From: Lysobacter sp. yr284 | GTDB lineage: Bacteria; Pseudomonadota; Gammaproteobacteria; Xanthomonadales; Xanthomonadaceae | Assembly: GCF_900107375.1 (NCBI RefSeq) | Contig: NZ_FNPT01000004.1 | Span: forward strand, 1 to 64,000 | Direction: 5' to 3' | Length of the DNA stretch: 64,000 nucleotides | In this document: positions 18,048 through 26,833 of the stretch, piece after piece | Layout of the letters: the number at the start of each line of letters is the position of its first letter | Position numbering within the stretch: position 1 is the first letter of the stretch | The notes under the pieces: model-generated | Databases searched by the model: none | The model's input: the letters and a program-made list of their open reading frames with translations, nothing else | Told to the model about the DNA's origin: nothing | Made by a program: the position numbers and the translations under genes

Positions 18048-21000
18048 TCAGGGCGAGAAGTTGGCCAGCAACAGGACTCGCGCAAAGGCGGTGGCGCCGC
18101 CCTGCACGGTCACATACCAGGTACCGGCTTGCGGCACGGTGGAGAACACCGCTTCGTTGTTGCCGCTGCGGATCGAGCGCAGGTCGTAGTCGGTCGCGCT
18201 CGGACGCGCGCCGCGCTTGGCGTACAGCGAGACGTCGCCGGTGCCGCCCTGGGTGATGATGCGCAGCCCGCGCGCGCCGGCCGGGATTTCCAGGCGGAAG
18301 GTCTTGGCTTCGCCGGCGGCGCCGTCGAGGTCCACGGCCTTGCCGTTGAGCAGCACCGCGGTGCCGTCGTCCTGGGCGATCACCGCGACGCTGGCCTCGG
18401 CCGCGTTGTTGCCCGCGACCGTGTCCTGCGAAGTGGTCTCGCCGCTGACCGCCAGCTTGACCGTCTTGCCGGCGAGGTCGGCGGTGGCGTTGGCCGACAG
18501 CGCGAAGTTGGCGCTGGCGGCGTTGGCCAGGGCGCCGGTGCGGCAGGCGACCGAGGTCTTGCCCGAGGCGATCTGCGGTGCGTCGCAGGTCCACTCGGCC
18601 GGCTTGGTCACGCTCAGCGACGGCAGTTCGGCGTCGAGGGCGAAGCCCACGCCGACCGCATCCGCGCGGCCCGGACCGTGGTTGGTCGCCACCGCGGTGT
18701 AGCCGATGCTCTGGCCGACCTGCACCGAGGCGGCGGTGGCGGCCGCGGTCACGCCCAGATCGGCGATTTCGCGCGGCACCAGGTAGGTCACCATCGGGTC
18801 GTGGTCGGACATGCGCGTCGGCGAGTTGGCGTCGGCGCGGTTGGCTTCCAGGTAGTCGGCGTTGATGCGGGCGTGGGTGAACTTGATCGAGCTGGTGGCG
18901 ACGACCATCTCCTCGTTGACCAGGGTGTGGTCCAGGCTCTGGGCGTGGCCGTCGAAGGAGTACGAGTAGCGCTCCATCGGGTCGATCGTGCTGGCCAGGT
19001 TGATCAGGTTCGGCTCGACCAGGTCGGCGCCGTCGCCGGGCACGGCGGTGGCGTCGTCCGGGCTGGGCGCGCCGATCACGGTGCCCATCACGTCGGTCAG
19101 GCCGTCGTTGAACTCGAACGCGTTGAAGTCGCCGAGCACGATCAGGCGGGTGGCCGGGTTCTGGGTCTGGCGCTGGTTGAGGTAAGTGGCCAGGAACTCG
19201 GCCTGGCGCTGGCGCTTCATGCGCACGCGCAGGCCTTCGCCATCGGTCTTGTCGGCGCTGCCGAGCGAGCGGTTGTGCACCACCACCGCGGTGAGCGGGA
19301 AGGCGCGGCCGTCGGCGTAGTGGACGACGGCCTCGAGCACCAGCGGCGGGCGGTCGTTGAGCTCGTCGCTGTTGCCGTCGGGCTGGACCCAGGTGGTGTC
19401 CTTGCCGATCTGGGTCACCGCCAGCACTTCCACGCGCGGCTTGCCCGGCAGCACTTCGGCGGTCTTGATCAGGTAACCCACGTCGATGCCGCCCGGATCG
19501 TTGCCTTCCTCGAGGTAAGCGACGTAGTTCGGGTTCGGCTGGCCGTTGGCGACCGCGTCGGCGTTGATCTTGGCGGCCAGGTCCTGCAGCGTGCTCAGGT
19601 TCTCGATCTCGACCGCGCCGAGGATGTCCGGCGTCTTGAGGTAGTCGCGGATGCCGATCGAGGCCTTCTGCTTGCGCCGCGCGTAGGCCTCGGCGGTCGG
19701 CAGCGGTTCCTTGATGTTCGGATCGTCGACGGTGTCGAACAGGCGCTGCATGTTGTAGCCGGCGACCGACACCGCGTTCGGATCGACCGTTTCCACCGAC
19801 GGACGCGGCTGCGGCGCCGGGGTCACGTTGAGCGCGGCGCCCGGCTCGATCAGCAGGGTGTAGCGGCGGAAGCTGTAGTCCAGCGGACCGACCAGGCCGG
19901 TGATGACCGTGCCGGCGGCGAACTCGAGCTTGCTGCCGCCGATGGCGTCGCTGTTGACGACCATCAGTTCCGGGTTGCCGTCCCAGCGCGGGATCGGCGG
20001 GATGGTGCCGGCCGGCGGGTTGGTGCCCGGCTGGATGCCGGCTTCGCGGAACGGCCGCGGCACGTCGCCGATGACGCCGTAGAAGAAGCTGCGGTTGGTG
20101 CTGGTGAAGTTGGTCTCGTTGACCGAGTTGGCCTGGTTCGGCGCGGTGACCTTGAAGCTCTGGATCGCCACGCGCATGCCCTCGTACGGCTCCAGCGCGT
20201 CCAGCGGCGAGGTCGGTTGCACCACCGGTAGCACCACCGGCACCGGCAGCGGCGCGGTGCCGATCTGGCTGTAGCTGGCGAAGGTCAGTTCGGTCAGCGG
20301 CAGCTGGCCCGGGTCGGCCGCCGGAATGTACTCGGCGACCGTGCCGGTCACGCGCACGCGGTTGCCGATGGCGGCGGCCGCGGTCGGCGCGGAGCTGGTG
20401 AAGACGTACAGACCCTCGGAGGTCATCGGGTCCGCATCGGCTTCGGCGTCGGTGGTCTGGATGTAGAAGCCGTTGCTCTTGCGCGCGGTGACCACGCCTT
20501 CGGTGGTGACGATCTGGTTCTCCAGCGGCGACTTGGCGCCGTTGCCCTGGATGTCGTGGATCGCGACCACGGTGACGTCGTCGTTGACGATGGTCGCGGT
20601 GGCTTCGACGACGCCCGGCGCGGCCGGAGTCGCGCCGCTGATGTCCTGCACCCGCAGCTTGAAAGTTTCGTTCGGCTCCGAGACGGTGTCGCCGTTGACG
20701 CTCACCGAGATCGTGGCGCTGCTCTGCCCGGCCGCGATGGTGCCGGCGAGATCGGACACGGCCACGTAGTCGCTGCCCGCAGTGGCGGTGCCGTCGACGG
20801 TCGAGGCCTTCCAGCTGACGCCGCCGGCGCCGGCCGGCTGGCTCAGGCTGACGGTGAAGGTGAACACGGTGGTGCCGCTGTTGCCTTCGTCGGCCGAGAT
20901 GTCGGCGACGGTGAGCGCCGGCAGCACCGGGCCGACGCCGCCGCACACGTACGCCGGCGCGGCGCTGTTGCGCGGCGAGGTGGCGGTGATGGTGGCGATG

Positions 21001-21551
21001 GAGAAATCGGCGGCGTTGTTGTTGGTGTCGACGCAACCCTTGTCGTTGCGCATCGCCGAGGTGGCGTTGCTCACCACCGCGGTCGGCGCGTTGGCTTCGG
21101 CGCAATTGGCGGTGGGGCCGACGCCGAGCAGGTCGATGGTGCCGGCCGGGCAGGCGCCGCTCAGCGCGACGATGTTGTTGACCAGCGCGACCTTGAAGTT
21201 GCTGCCGGACATGTTGATCGCGCCGACCGAGTCGGGCGTCGGCAGCGCAGGCTGGGTGCCGGCGCCGTCGCCTTGCTTGACCAGGTGATAGCCGCCGGGC
21301 GCGATCGAGCCGTTGAGCGTGGTGACTTGCCAGCTGGTGCCGGTGACCGACGCGTACTGCACGCTCCAGCCGGTCAGATCGACCGCGGTGGCGCCGTTGT
21401 TGTGCAGCTCGATGTAGTCGCTCTTGACCGGTGCGCCGGAGTTGCCGCCGCCGCCGTACGCCTGACTGATTACGACCTGCGCCTGGGCCGTGCCGGCCGA
21501 GGCGAAGGCCAATACCACCGCCGCCCAGAGGCGGCTCGTGTTCTTGTCCAT
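18048..21551 (-). CDS. ExeM/NucH-type extracellular nuclease paralogue B, catalytic motifs intact
   Basis: A 1167-residue secreted nuclease. Signal peptide 1-24; lamin-tail domain about 25-150; Calx-beta about 212-325; OB-fold region about 330-475; EEP nuclease domain about 594-926; CARDB-like domain about 930-1060; bacterial pre-peptidase C-terminal (PPC) domain about 1085-1167. All EEP motifs are present: GYN (598-600), EIEN (648-651), GDFN (807-810), LDH (873-875) and SDHDP (915-919), matching DNase I Asn7, Glu39, Asp168/Asn170, Asp212 and Asp251/His252. Degradation of extracellular DNA is the expected role. Start MDKNT (21551) follows GGGGA; an in-frame ATG four codons earlier (21563) is less well supported by the paralogues. 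Confidence 0.92.
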   Translation of the reverse strand: MDKNTSRLWAAVVLAFASAGTAQAQVVISQAYGGGGNSGAPVKSDYIELHNNGATAVDLTGWSVQYASVTGTSWQVTTLNGSIAPGGYHLVKQGDGAGTQPALPTPDSVGAINMSGSNFKVALVNNIVALSGACPAGTIDLLGVGPTANCAEANAPTAVVSNATSAMRNDKGCVDTNNNAADFSIATITATSPRNSAAPAYVCGGVGPVLPALTVADISADEGNSGTTVFTFTVSLSQPAGAGGVSWKASTVDGTATAGSDYVAVSDLAGTIAAGQSSATISVSVNGDTVSEPNETFKLRVQDISGATPAAPGVVEATATIVNDDVTVVAIHDIQGNGAKSPLENQIVTTEGVVTARKSNGFYIQTTDAEADADPMTSEGLYVFTSSAPTAAAAIGNRVRVTGTVAEYIPAADPGQLPLTELTFASYSQIGTAPLPVPVVLPVVQPTSPLDALEPYEGMRVAIQSFKVTAPNQANSVNETNFTSTNRSFFYGVIGDVPRPFREAGIQPGTNPPAGTIPPIPRWDGNPELMVVNSDAIGGSKLEFAAGTVITGLVGPLDYSFRRYTLLIEPGAALNVTPAPQPRPSVETVDPNAVSVAGYNMQRLFDTVDDPNIKEPLPTAEAYARRKQKASIGIRDYLKTPDILGAVEIENLSTLQDLAAKINADAVANGQPNPNYVAYLEEGNDPGGIDVGYLIKTAEVLPGKPRVEVLAVTQIGKDTTWVQPDGNSDELNDRPPLVLEAVVHYADGRAFPLTAVVVHNRSLGSADKTDGEGLRVRMKRQRQAEFLATYLNQRQTQNPATRLIVLGDFNAFEFNDGLTDVMGTVIGAPSPDDATAVPGDGADLVEPNLINLASTIDPMERYSYSFDGHAQSLDHTLVNEEMVVATSSIKFTHARINADYLEANRADANSPTRMSDHDPMVTYLVPREIADLGVTAAATAASVQVGQSIGYTAVATNHGPGRADAVGVGFALDAELPSLSVTKPAEWTCDAPQIASGKTSVACRTGALANAASANFALSANATADLAGKTVKLAVSGETTSQDTVAGNNAAEASVAVIAQDDGTAVLLNGKAVDLDGAAGEAKTFRLEIPAGARGLRIITQGGTGDVSLYAKRGARPSATDYDLRSIRSGNNEAVFSTVPQAGTWYVTVQGGATAFARVLLLANFSP

Positions 21552-21750
21552 GTAGTTCCCCATGTGAGCGTCTGCCGGCCTCCCCGGCCGCAGACAGCTG
21601 GATTGTGCACGAATACTCACTTTCTGGCGTTGCAATGCGATGACGCAGTGCAGCTTCTGCCATCGGTAATGTGCACGTAACCGATTTATGTTGGACGGCG
21701 CGGTGCGCTGCAGCATGCGCGGACGCTCCCGGCGCGCGGCCGGGAGCGGG

Positions 21751-21774
21751 CCGCCGCACCGGACGGTGCGGCGG
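21751..21774. other. Ten-bp GC hairpin after nuclease C
   Basis: CCGCCGCACC and GGTGCGGCGG form a perfect ten-base stem around GGAC, 19 bases past the nuclease C stop. No T-run follows on either strand, so it is a stabilising hairpin or an atypical terminator. The AT-richer stretch at 21600-21700 probably holds the nuclease B promoter; no clear -35/-10 pair was identified. Confidence 0.5.
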
Positions 21775-21792
21775 CGTGGCGCCTGTTCAGGG

Positions 21793-24700
21793 TTACGGCG
21801 CGGGCGGTGCGGCCAGCCGCGCGGTGGCCTGGACGGCGTTGTTGCCGGGTTGCGGATCGGCCGATTGCGCGGTCGCCGACGCGGCCAGGCTCAGGTCGAT
21901 GCCGGCTTCCTCGCTCCAGGTCGGCACGAACAGGCTCAGCGTGGCGACGCCGTCGCGTTCCAGCTGCGGCAGCGAGCAGGCCACGCTGGTGCGGCCGGCG
22001 TCGAGCTGCGGCGCGCCGCAGTTCCAGTCCGGCGGCGCCTGCACATAGGCGCGGTCGGACGTCCGCGAGAACGCCATGCCGACGCCGACGCGGTGCGCGC
22101 GGTCGGGGCCTTCGTTCTTCAACGACACCCGATATTCCAGCCATTGCCCGGCCACCGGCTGCGGCGGCGCGGACACGGCCAGCGCAAGGTCGGCCTGGGT
22201 CCGCGGCAGCAGGCGCAGGTGCAGCGGATCGGCCGCCGCCGCGCGCAGTTCGCTGCCGGCCTGGTTGCGCGCCGTCGCCGGTTGGCCGGCGTTGATGCGC
22301 GCGTGCCGCAGTTCGATCGCGTCGGTGGCCGCCACCAGCCGTTCGTCGGCGAGCGCGTGCTGCAACTGCTGGCGCGAGCCTTCGACGATGGACGAGTAGC
22401 GTTCGCCGTCGGCGCCGGTGGCGGTCAGCGCGATCAGGTCCGGATCGACGCGATCGATGCCGTCGCCCGGCACCAGCGTCCACAGCGGGTCGCTGGGCTT
22501 GCCGGCGAGGGTGCCGACCGGATCGGTGTAGCCGTCGCCGAAGCCGTAGCCTTGCAGATCGCCGAGCACCAACAGCGGCAACGCGTTCGCCGATTGCTGG
22601 TGTTGCTGCACCCAGCGCGCGAGGAAGTCGGCCTGGGCGTGGCGGCGCAGCCGCAGCGTGCGGCCTTGCGCGCTGTCGGCGTCGCTGCCGTCCAGCGGCG
22701 CCAGCTTGGCCAGCAGCACGCGCAGGCGGAACTCGACGCCGCCGTCGCGCACCGTCGCATCGACGAACTGCGGCGCTTGCTCGAACAGCGGCATCCAGTC
22801 GCCCGACGGCAGCGCCAGGGTTTCCTCGCGGCCGATCTGGGCGTGGCCGTCGAGCAACACCCGCGGCGCCGGCCCGACCTGGTCGCTGCGCAGCAAGAAG
22901 CCGAGTTGCAGCGGCGAAGCGCTTTCCAGCGACACCGCGCGATAGTTCGGATTGGCCTGGCCGACCGACGCGGCGCGCTGGTCGACCCGCTGCGCGAGGC
23001 GTTCCAGCAAGCCGCGATTCTCCGCGCCGCCGATCGCGACGATGTGCGGCGAGCGCAGCGCGCCGACGATGCCTTCGGCCAGCTTGCCCAGGCGTTGCTC
23101 GACCGCGAACGGCTGGCTCGCCGGCTGGCCCGAGTTGGGCGGGCTGACTTCGTCGTGGAACGCGCCCAGGTCGTAATACGCCACGTCCACCGGCGGGCGG
23201 TACGGATCGGCCGCGTCGATGCCGACGGGCGCCGGCGCCGGCGCGAGCGCGATGAGCGCCTGGTCGGCCTGCTGGACCACGGTGTAGCGGCCGCTGCGCT
23301 GGTCGAGCGGGCCGACCACGTTGCCCACGCGCGCGCCGACGGCGACATCGAACGGCGCGCGGCCGGTCGCGGCGCTGTCCACGCCGATGGACTCGGGATT
23401 GCCGTCCCAGCGCTGGATCCAGCCGACCGGCGCGCCGTTGTCGCGCACGCCGTAGCGCGCGCCGGGTTCGCGCATCGGCGCCGCCGCGTCCGCCGCGCCG
23501 TCGAGCACGTGGAACACGCCGTCGCTGACGGTAGTTTCCAGGCTCGCGTCGGTGCGGCCGCCGGTCGCGCCGATCACCCGGCGATCTTCGAGCTGCACGC
23601 GCATGCCTTCGAACGGCTCGTAGCCGGACGCGCCGAGATCGCGCTCGGGCTGCAGCCGGATCAGCGCCGGCGGCAGCGGCTGGCGCACGTTGCCGACGTT
23701 CTGCGCCGGATTGGTGGCGACGATCGCGGTCATCGACGCGCGGTCGGGTTGCTCGCCCGGCGCGTACAGCTCGGTCACGATGCCGACTGCGCGCACCCGC
23801 AGCGACTGCAGGTTGGGATTGGGCGCGGCGCCGGTCTGCACGAACAGCGCCTCGGAGGTCAACGGATCGGCATCGGCCTCGGCGGCCGGCGCTTGCAGGA
23901 AGAAACCGTCCTTGACGATCGCGGTGACGATGCCTTCCACCTCGACTTGCTGGCCGAGCATCGGCGAGCGTTCGCCGCGGCCCTGGATCGCGTGGATCGG
24001 GGTGATCAGCGGATCGTCGTCGAGGATCACCGCTTCGGCGGCGAGGCTGGCGCTGCCGTCGGCGGCGCGCGCGCCGGCGCCCAGGTCGATGCGCAGCTTC
24101 ACGGTTTCGTTGGCTTCCGGCACGGTGTCGCCGCGCACCGGCAGGGCGAACCGGGCCGCGCTCTGACCTTCGGCGATGGTGCCGGCCAGGTCGATCGGCA
24201 GGTAGTCGGCGCCGGCCGTGGCGCTGCCGCCGTCGATGCTGAGCGCGCGCCACTGCGCGCCGCCCGCGCCGGCGGGGCGGTCCAGGGTCAGCTCGAACTC
24301 GAACGGCGTATAGCCGTCGTGGCCTTCGTTGCGCACGACCTTCGCCACGCTCAGCGTCGGCGGCTGCGCGATGTCGTCGTTGAGGATGGTCGCCGTCGTG
24401 TCGAGGTAGTCGCCGTTGGCGGTGGTCGCGCCGCCGTGGACCTTGACCTGCAGCGCGACGGTTTCGTCGGCTTCGACGTTGCGGTCGCCGAGCACCGGCA
24501 GGACGAAGCGCGCCGAACTCTGGCCGGGCTCGATCCGGCCGCTCAGGTTGATCGGCGTGTAGTCCGCCTGCGGCGTCGCCGTGCCCGAAGCGCCGCCGTG
24601 CACGGACCAGTCCACGCCGGCCGGCCCGGCGGGGCCGTCGAGCTTGAGTTCGAATTCGAACGGGGTGACGCCGCTGTGGCCTTCGGCCTTGGCGACCGCT

Positions 24701-25320
24701 TGCACGCTCAGCGTCGGCAGCGTCGGCGCGCACACCAGGCGCGGCGACGCGGCGTTGCGCGGGGCGGCGGAGGCGACGGAGAAGTCGGCGGCGTTGGATT
24801 GGGTGTCCTGGCAGCCCTCGCCCTTGCGCAGGTAGGCGTTGATCGGCGAGGCGACCATTGCGCGCGCGCTGCCTTCGTAGCAGTCGGTGGCGCCGTAGCC
24901 GAACACATCGACCAATCCGGCTTGTGCGCTCGGGCAGGCGTCGGCGAGCGTGCCGCCGGCGGACAGCAATGCGAGCTTGCCCAGCTGCGGGACCATGCCG
25001 AACGGGCTGGTGAAGTTGGACGCCGGCAGGACGCGGCCGCTGGTGGTGGTGCCCATGCGGATCAGGTAGTAGCCGCCGGGCGCCAGGATGCCGCTGATCT
25101 GGGTGCGTTGCCAGGCGCTGCCCTTCTGCGCGTACTGGATGCTCCAGCCGCCGAGGTTGACGGTGGCGTTGCCGGTGTTGTGCAGCTCGACGTAATCGGC
25201 GTGGTAGCCGTTGGCGCCGGCGTTGGGATAGACCTGGGAGATGACGACCTGGGCGCCGGCGGTGCCGGACAAGGCCACAGCGATACCGGCCGCGAGTGCG
25301 CGGCTAGCGAGTTTTTGCAT
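21793..25320 (-). CDS. ExeM/NucH-type nuclease paralogue C, predicted catalytically dead
   Basis: A 1175-residue secreted protein of the same build as its neighbours: signal peptide 1-23, lamin-tail domain, two Calx-beta domains (about 200-316 and 320-435), OB-fold region, EEP-like domain (about 705-1038) and a CARDB-like C-terminus. Nearly every EEP catalytic position is replaced: YYD (715-717) for GYN, GDLQ (920-923) for GDFN, LQH (986-988) for LDH and AAADP (1028-1032) for SDHDP. The reading frame is long and undisturbed, so the fold seems maintained while catalysis is lost. The ATG at 25320 follows AAGGGGA. It is the first gene of the array on this strand. A binding or structural role is possible. 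Confidence 0.88.
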   Translation of the reverse strand: MQKLASRALAAGIAVALSGTAGAQVVISQVYPNAGANGYHADYVELHNTGNATVNLGGWSIQYAQKGSAWQRTQISGILAPGGYYLIRMGTTTSGRVLPASNFTSPFGMVPQLGKLALLSAGGTLADACPSAQAGLVDVFGYGATDCYEGSARAMVASPINAYLRKGEGCQDTQSNAADFSVASAAPRNAASPRLVCAPTLPTLSVQAVAKAEGHSGVTPFEFELKLDGPAGPAGVDWSVHGGASGTATPQADYTPINLSGRIEPGQSSARFVLPVLGDRNVEADETVALQVKVHGGATTANGDYLDTTATILNDDIAQPPTLSVAKVVRNEGHDGYTPFEFELTLDRPAGAGGAQWRALSIDGGSATAGADYLPIDLAGTIAEGQSAARFALPVRGDTVPEANETVKLRIDLGAGARAADGSASLAAEAVILDDDPLITPIHAIQGRGERSPMLGQQVEVEGIVTAIVKDGFFLQAPAAEADADPLTSEALFVQTGAAPNPNLQSLRVRAVGIVTELYAPGEQPDRASMTAIVATNPAQNVGNVRQPLPPALIRLQPERDLGASGYEPFEGMRVQLEDRRVIGATGGRTDASLETTVSDGVFHVLDGAADAAAPMREPGARYGVRDNGAPVGWIQRWDGNPESIGVDSAATGRAPFDVAVGARVGNVVGPLDQRSGRYTVVQQADQALIALAPAPAPVGIDAADPYRPPVDVAYYDLGAFHDEVSPPNSGQPASQPFAVEQRLGKLAEGIVGALRSPHIVAIGGAENRGLLERLAQRVDQRAASVGQANPNYRAVSLESASPLQLGFLLRSDQVGPAPRVLLDGHAQIGREETLALPSGDWMPLFEQAPQFVDATVRDGGVEFRLRVLLAKLAPLDGSDADSAQGRTLRLRRHAQADFLARWVQQHQQSANALPLLVLGDLQGYGFGDGYTDPVGTLAGKPSDPLWTLVPGDGIDRVDPDLIALTATGADGERYSSIVEGSRQQLQHALADERLVAATDAIELRHARINAGQPATARNQAGSELRAAAADPLHLRLLPRTQADLALAVSAPPQPVAGQWLEYRVSLKNEGPDRAHRVGVGMAFSRTSDRAYVQAPPDWNCGAPQLDAGRTSVACSLPQLERDGVATLSLFVPTWSEEAGIDLSLAASATAQSADPQPGNNAVQATARLAAPPAP

Positions 25321-25590
25321 GGAATCCCCTTGAAAGTGCGCCTGCAGACTGGACCGTAGCGACGGTGGGCAGGCGCAGTCATTTTAGTTTTCGCGCGTCG
25401 CACCGGTCGCGACCGCGTGACCTGCGTCGCGGCTCCGGCGCACGAAGCGTTGCGCGTCGATCGGCGCGCTCGCGGCGCGAGGCGGCCGGCGCGGCGCGCT
25501 GGCTCGCGCCGCGGCGTCTGCCGGCGCAAGCCGGATGCGCTACGCTTTGCGCCCCTGCCGCACGCAGCGCCCCCGCCAAGAGCCCCGCCG

Positions 25591-26463
25591 ATGTCCGTAG
25601 AGAAGAACCAGCGCGAACTGGAAGACGGTATCCATACCGACCTGCAGGGACGCATCACCTACGGCGGCTACCTGCAACTGGACAAGCTGCTCTCGGCGCA
25701 GCGCCCGCTGTCGCAGCCGGGCCACCACGACGAGATGCTCTTCATCGTCCAGCACCAGGTCTCGGAGCTGTGGATGAAGCTGATCATCCACGAGCTCAGC
25801 GCCGCGCTGGCGCACCTGCGCCGCGACCAGGTCTGGCAGTGCCAGAAGATCCTGGCGCGCTGCAAGCAGGTGCTGCGCCTGCTGACCGAGCAATGGTCGG
25901 TGCTGGAGACGCTGACGCCGTCGGAGTACATGGGCTTCCGCGAGACGCTGGGCCCGTCCTCGGGCTTCCAGTCGCTGCAGTACCGCACCATCGAGTTCAT
26001 GCTCGGCAACAAGAACGAGGACATGCTCAAGGTGTTCGCCTACGACCCGCGCGGCCAGGCCGCGCTGGAGCAGGCGCTGGCCGCGCCGAGCCTGTACGAC
26101 GAGTTCCTGATGTACCTGGCGCGCTTCGGCCACGCCGTGCCGGCCGCGCACCTGCAACGCGACTGGCGCCAGCCGCACGTCGCCGATGCCGAGCTGCAGC
26201 CGGTGTTCGAGCGCATCTACGAGAACACCGACGTGTACTGGCGCGAATACGCGCTGTGCGAGGACCTGGTCGACCTGGAAAACCAGTTCCAGCTGTGGCG
26301 CTTCCGCCACATGCGCACGGTGATGCGCATCATCGGCTTCAAGCGCGGCACCGGCGGCTCCAGCGGCGTGGGTTTCCTCAGGCAGGCGCTGGAGCTGACC
26401 TTCTTCCCCGAGCTGTTCTCGGTGCGCACGACCCTGGCGCCGGCCGGGGGCTATGGGGCCTGA
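25591..26463 (+). CDS. kynA: Tryptophan 2,3-dioxygenase
   Basis: A 290-residue haem enzyme that opens the indole ring of L-tryptophan to N-formylkynurenine, the first step of the kynurenine pathway. His55, Arg117 and the proximal haem ligand His240 fall at exactly the positions described for the Xanthomonas enzyme. The substrate-binding GTGGSSG stretch (253-259) is present. Start [10 protein letters not shown] at 25591. It stands alone; other kynurenine genes are not in the window. An inverted repeat follows its stop. Confidence 0.96.
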   Translation: MSVEKNQRELEDGIHTDLQGRITYGGYLQLDKLLSAQRPLSQPGHHDEMLFIVQHQVSELWMKLIIHELSAALAHLRRDQVWQCQKILARCKQVLRLLTEQWSVLETLTPSEYMGFRETLGPSSGFQSLQYRTIEFMLGNKNEDMLKVFAYDPRGQAALEQALAAPSLYDEFLMYLARFGHAVPAAHLQRDWRQPHVADAELQPVFERIYENTDVYWREYALCEDLVDLENQFQLWRFRHMRTVMRIIGFKRGTGGSSGVGFLRQALELTFFPELFSVRTTLAPAGGYGA

Positions 26464-26481
26464 GGCGGCGCGGCGGAGCGG

Positions 26482-26569
26482 AAAGCGTCGGGGCGGAAGC
26501 CCCTCCCACAACAGCCGGCTTCGGCCCGTGCCGCTCTTGTGGGAGGGGCTTCAGCCCCGACGCTTTTGC
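26482..26569. repeat. Palindromic repeat family A, inverted pair
   Basis: AAAGCGTCGGGGCGGAAGCC (from 26482) faces GGGGCTTCAGCCCCGACGCT near 26547-26566, with CCCTCCCACA and TGTGGGAGGG arms between them. The remaining DNA to the transporter start (26570-26833) is AT-richer and presumably carries its promoter; no exact boxes are called. Confidence 0.85.
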
Positions 26570-26833
26570 CCCAGGCCAGTGGCCCTGGCGGCCCAAACCA
26601 TGACAGTTGTCACCCGATAGCGGCAAGAAGCCCGCCAGAAGCGCGACTTTCCCAAGCCGGCCGGCGCAAAATCCTCGCCCGTTCAGGCATTTGCGGGCAC
26701 GAATGTTGCGCCGCAGCACGCGTCCCGCACCTTCACGAATGTTTGACGCCGCCCGTCTGTGCCGGTAAATCTCCCCGGCCCGTGCCGTCGGCGTGGGATT
26801 TTCATTCAGTTTCCACACGACAGGGGACACCGC

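Noticed and set aside
18048-21563. Upstream ATG at 21563 as the start of nuclease B
   Set aside because: It would add MGNY before the signal peptide; the ATG at 21551 has GGGGA at proper spacing and aligns with the starts of the two paralogues.
14492-25359. Long plus-strand open frames opposite the nuclease array (for example 14492-17863 and 21688-25359)
   Set aside because: They are rich in Arg, Gly and Val runs with no domain, start in arbitrary places and mirror the codon positions of the minus-strand genes; these are typical high-GC antisense shadows.
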